Below, piece by piece: positions 62,404-64,000 of a stretch of 64,000 bases of DNA; within the stretch, counting starts at the first letter, position 1, and each line of letters begins with the position of its first letter. The stretch covers positions 186,001 through 250,000 of the forward strand of contig JBGAKR010000003.1 in assembly GCA_044224315.1 (NCBI GenBank), in the 5' to 3' direction. Made by a program: the position numbers and the translations under genes. Origin of the DNA: JAGXTF01 sp044224315 (GTDB lineage: Bacteria; Bacteroidota; Bacteroidia; NS11-12g; UBA955). Under the pieces are notes generated by a model. That model saw only the letters and a list, made by a program, of their open reading frames with translations, was not told where the DNA came from and did not search any database.

Positions 62404-63291
62404 TTATTTTTCGGCTAACAACTCTTGCTTTCCCTTCTCCAACAAAGATCGGGTTTCATCGTCTATTTCAGGGTAACTAAGTCCCATATTTTTCAATGTA
62501 TCATAAATAATACTGCAAACCACCAGATTTCGCATCCAATTGCGGTCGCTGGGAATCACAAACCAGGGCGCATAGCTGGTAGCAGTGTGCATTATGGCCT
62601 GTTCATAGGCATTTTGATAGGCATTCCAATGTTTGCGTTCCTGCAAATCGGTATAAGAAAATTTCCAGTTTTTTTCTGGTTCGGCTATGCGTTCCAAAAA
62701 GCGTTCTTTTTGCACATCTTTCGATACATTCAAGAAGAATTTGAGAATCACAGTTCCGTTTTCTGCCAGGGTTTTTTCAAATCCGCGTATGCTTTCAAAT
62801 CGGCTTGCCCAGAAATCTTCATTTACATCCTTTACGGTTTTAATATTGGGTAGTTTTTGTCCCAAAATATACTCAGGATGCACCCTGGTTACCAGCACTT
62901 CTTCGTAATAACTGCGATTAAAAATGCCAATATTGCCGCGGGCAGGCAGCTCGCGGTAACAGCGCCACAAATAATCGTGATCCAATTCCAGCGGACTGGG
63001 TTTTTTATAAGATACTACATGGCATCCCTGCGGATTCACACCGGTCATTACCGATTTTATGGTTCCATCCTTACCAGCGGCATCCATAGCCTGGAAAACA
63101 AGGAGTAAACTAAATTTATCCTGGGCATATAATTTATCCTGCCAAATGGCCAGCTTTTCTTTGATTTTTTCAAATTCAGCTTTCCCTATTTCCTTGTTCA
63201 GCCCATCGGTATAGCCCGTATCAAAATCTTTGAGTTTGAATTTTTTGCCATTAAAAACAGCAATCTTTTTATCCTGAATAAATGAAGCCAT
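62404..63291 (-). CDS. ppk2: Polyphosphate kinase 2 family protein
   Basis: A 295-residue PPK2-fold enzyme. Walker A is in FQAMDAAGKDGTIKSVM, the lid region is around FNRSYYEEVLVTRVHP, and Walker B-like segments lie near GTVILKFFLNVSKDVQ. PPK2 enzymes transfer phosphate between polyphosphate and nucleoside mono- or diphosphates; the short single-domain form fits class I or III, which I cannot separate by eye. The final residues are charged. The small membrane protein follows after 4 nt. A near-consensus TAAACTTG box sits 7 nt before the ATG. Confidence 0.9.
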   Translation of the reverse strand: MASFIQDKKIAVFNGKKFKLKDFDTGYTDGLNKEIGKAEFEKIKEKLAIWQDKLYAQDKFSLLLVFQAMDAAGKDGTIKSVMTGVNPQGCHVVSYKKPSPLELDHDYLWRCYRELPARGNIGIFNRSYYEEVLVTRVHPEYILGQKLPNIKTVKDVNEDFWASRFESIRGFEKTLAENGTVILKFFLNVSKDVQKERFLERIAEPEKNWKFSYTDLQERKHWNAYQNAYEQAIMHTATSYAPWFVIPSDRNWMRNLVVCSIIYDTLKNMGLSYPEIDDETRSLLEKGKQELLAEK

Positions 63292-63313
63292 TGGGCAAGT
63301 TTACTGCTTTTTT

Positions 63314-63856
63314 TCAGAAGTAAAAACCTATACGGTAAACAACCCTTCCAAAGGGATTAATTTGTTGAAAATCCGGGTTTGATGCATATCCAATCATCGC
63401 CCAACTTACACCATTCATCATACCAATACCCACTATAGGAGAAGTAACCCATATACGGCCGGTTTTTAAACCAGGCACATCTCCATTCAATAAATTGTAT
63501 TCACCGTGAATAAATAACTGTTCTCCGATTATCAATCTGGCAAAAACATGACCTCCATAATAGGGTTCGGCTTTATTGCCAACCAATACACTGCCATGCA
63601 CCCCGGCACCTAGTAAAACCGGTTTAGCAATGTAATAACCTACAAATGGCGATAATTCTCCATAAAAAAAGCCGTTTCCGCCATTCAACATAAATTCCAT
63701 TCCCCTTACACCATTGTCCTTTAAATTTATCAGCGGCTTAATCTCGCTAGTTCCAGTGCTATCGGTGTTTTCAGGTGCATCATCGGTATATTGTGCAGCC
63801 GAATTTTGGTATTTAAATGCAATAGCTAACAAAAGGATGAGAACTTTTTTGAACAT
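63314..63856 (-). CDS. Predicted outer-membrane beta-barrel protein of unknown function
   Basis: A 180-residue exported protein (signal FKKVLILLLAIAFKYQNSAA). An acidic Asp/Thr/Glu linker is followed by alternating Gly/aromatic strands (GVRGMEFMLNGGNGFFYGEL, YYGGHVFARLIIGEQLFIHG) and a terminal strand ending in YRIGFYF, with the C-terminal Phe typical of outer-membrane barrels. The predicted number of strands is about eight. No family was recognised. It lies 22 nt before ppk2 on the same strand and may be co-transcribed with it. Confidence 0.7.
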   Translation of the reverse strand: MFKKVLILLLAIAFKYQNSAAQYTDDAPENTDSTGTSEIKPLINLKDNGVRGMEFMLNGGNGFFYGELSPFVGYYIAKPVLLGAGVHGSVLVGNKAEPYYGGHVFARLIIGEQLFIHGEYNLLNGDVPGLKTGRIWVTSPIVGIGMMNGVSWAMIGYASNPDFQQINPFGRVVYRIGFYF

Positions 63857-63920
63857 CGTGGCTTTTACGTTTGTTTACGCACAATTATACAGCTAAAATT
63901 GTACCGCGATTCAGAGCAAC

Positions 63921-64000
63921 ATGGCTAAAATACATAATTTCTCTGCAGGCCCTTCTATACTTGCAGAAAGCGCGTTTGAAAAAAGTATTTCCGACATTAA
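63921..64000 (+). CDS. serC: Phosphoserine aminotransferase, N-terminal fragment (cut by window end)
   Basis: The last 80 nt begin an ATG frame encoding MAKIHNFSAGPSILAESAFE and a few more residues without a stop. HNFSAGPSIL is the characteristic beginning of SerC, the PLP enzyme that makes phosphoserine in serine biosynthesis. Only about 26 codons are visible, so the assignment rests on this N-terminal signature. A near-consensus TAAAATTG lies about 20 nt upstream. Confidence 0.8.
   Translation, partial: MAKIHNFSAGPSILAESAFEKSISDI

Noticed and set aside
1..64000. Mobile elements or prophage
   Set aside because: I saw no transposase, integrase or phage structural genes and no terminal inverted repeats with target duplications.

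Overview
The window comes from a chromosome of an aerobic Bacteroidota bacterium. Evidence: type IX secretion sorting domains, alternative complex III, a MnmD-type methyltransferase gene, LytS/LytTR signalling, the Bacteroidota promoter box TAnnTTTG in front of many genes, and almost no Shine-Dalgarno sites. A Sphingobacteriales/Chitinophagales-like lineage is plausible but was not established. I see no mobile element, prophage, CRISPR array or rRNA; most of it looks like ordinary core genome.

Layout. 1-3.4 kb: end of the alternative complex III operon (actC partial, actD, actE, actF) closed by a terminator. 3.4-11.6 kb: DUF1801 protein, a secreted T9SS cargo, valS, a DUF4382 lipoprotein, a vanadium-haloperoxidase-like lipoprotein, a Lys-rich secreted protein and a 49-aa basic protein with its own promoter and terminator. 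11.5-12.06 kb: repeat-rich spacer. 12.06-14.5 kb: tyrosine degradation pair hmgA-hppD. 14.5-25.5 kb: PAS histidine kinase with single-domain response regulator, HMA metal-binding protein, TIGR02117 protein, flotillin-like protein, FKBP lipoprotein, LytTR regulator with two-component propeller sensor, class A beta-lactamase, hotdog thioesterase. 25.5-37.7 kb: surface and secreted proteins (LamG-like T9SS cargo, large FG-GAP/UnbV lipoprotein, SanA-like protein, transglutaminase-like protein), then a TonB-receptor-like gene overlapping a TPR/adenylate cyclase gene. 37.7-43.9 kb: rod-shape operon mreB-mreC-mreD-mrdA-rodA with mnmD overlapping its end. 44-52.4 kb: propeller/outer-membrane barrel protein, ornithine aminotransferase, tRNA-Leu(UAA), TPR lipoprotein, lipocalin-like lipoprotein, tcdA, lytic-transglycosylase-like protein, GNAT. 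52.4-55.2 kb: MlaFE-type lipid transporter and an OmpA-family protein. 55.3-61.5 kb: membrane arm of complex I, nuoIJKLMN. 61.5-64 kb: lipoprotein, small membrane protein, PPK2 kinase, outer-membrane-like protein, start of serC.

How it fits together: complex I, alternative complex III and tyrosine catabolism indicate respiratory growth on amino acids. The mre/rodA cluster, Mla system, SLT-like enzyme, beta-lactamase and many lipoproteins form a strong envelope component.

The most striking non-gene signal is that about a dozen genes have an exact TAnnTTTG box only 4-10 nt upstream of the start codon, implying 5' leaders of roughly 0-6 nt. This also decides several otherwise ambiguous starts. 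Other points of interest are the 49-aa gene cassette at 11.4 kb, the TonB-receptor/adenylate-cyclase pair, and the 1043-aa fusion of a degenerate peptidase-like domain, a beta-propeller and an outer-membrane barrel.
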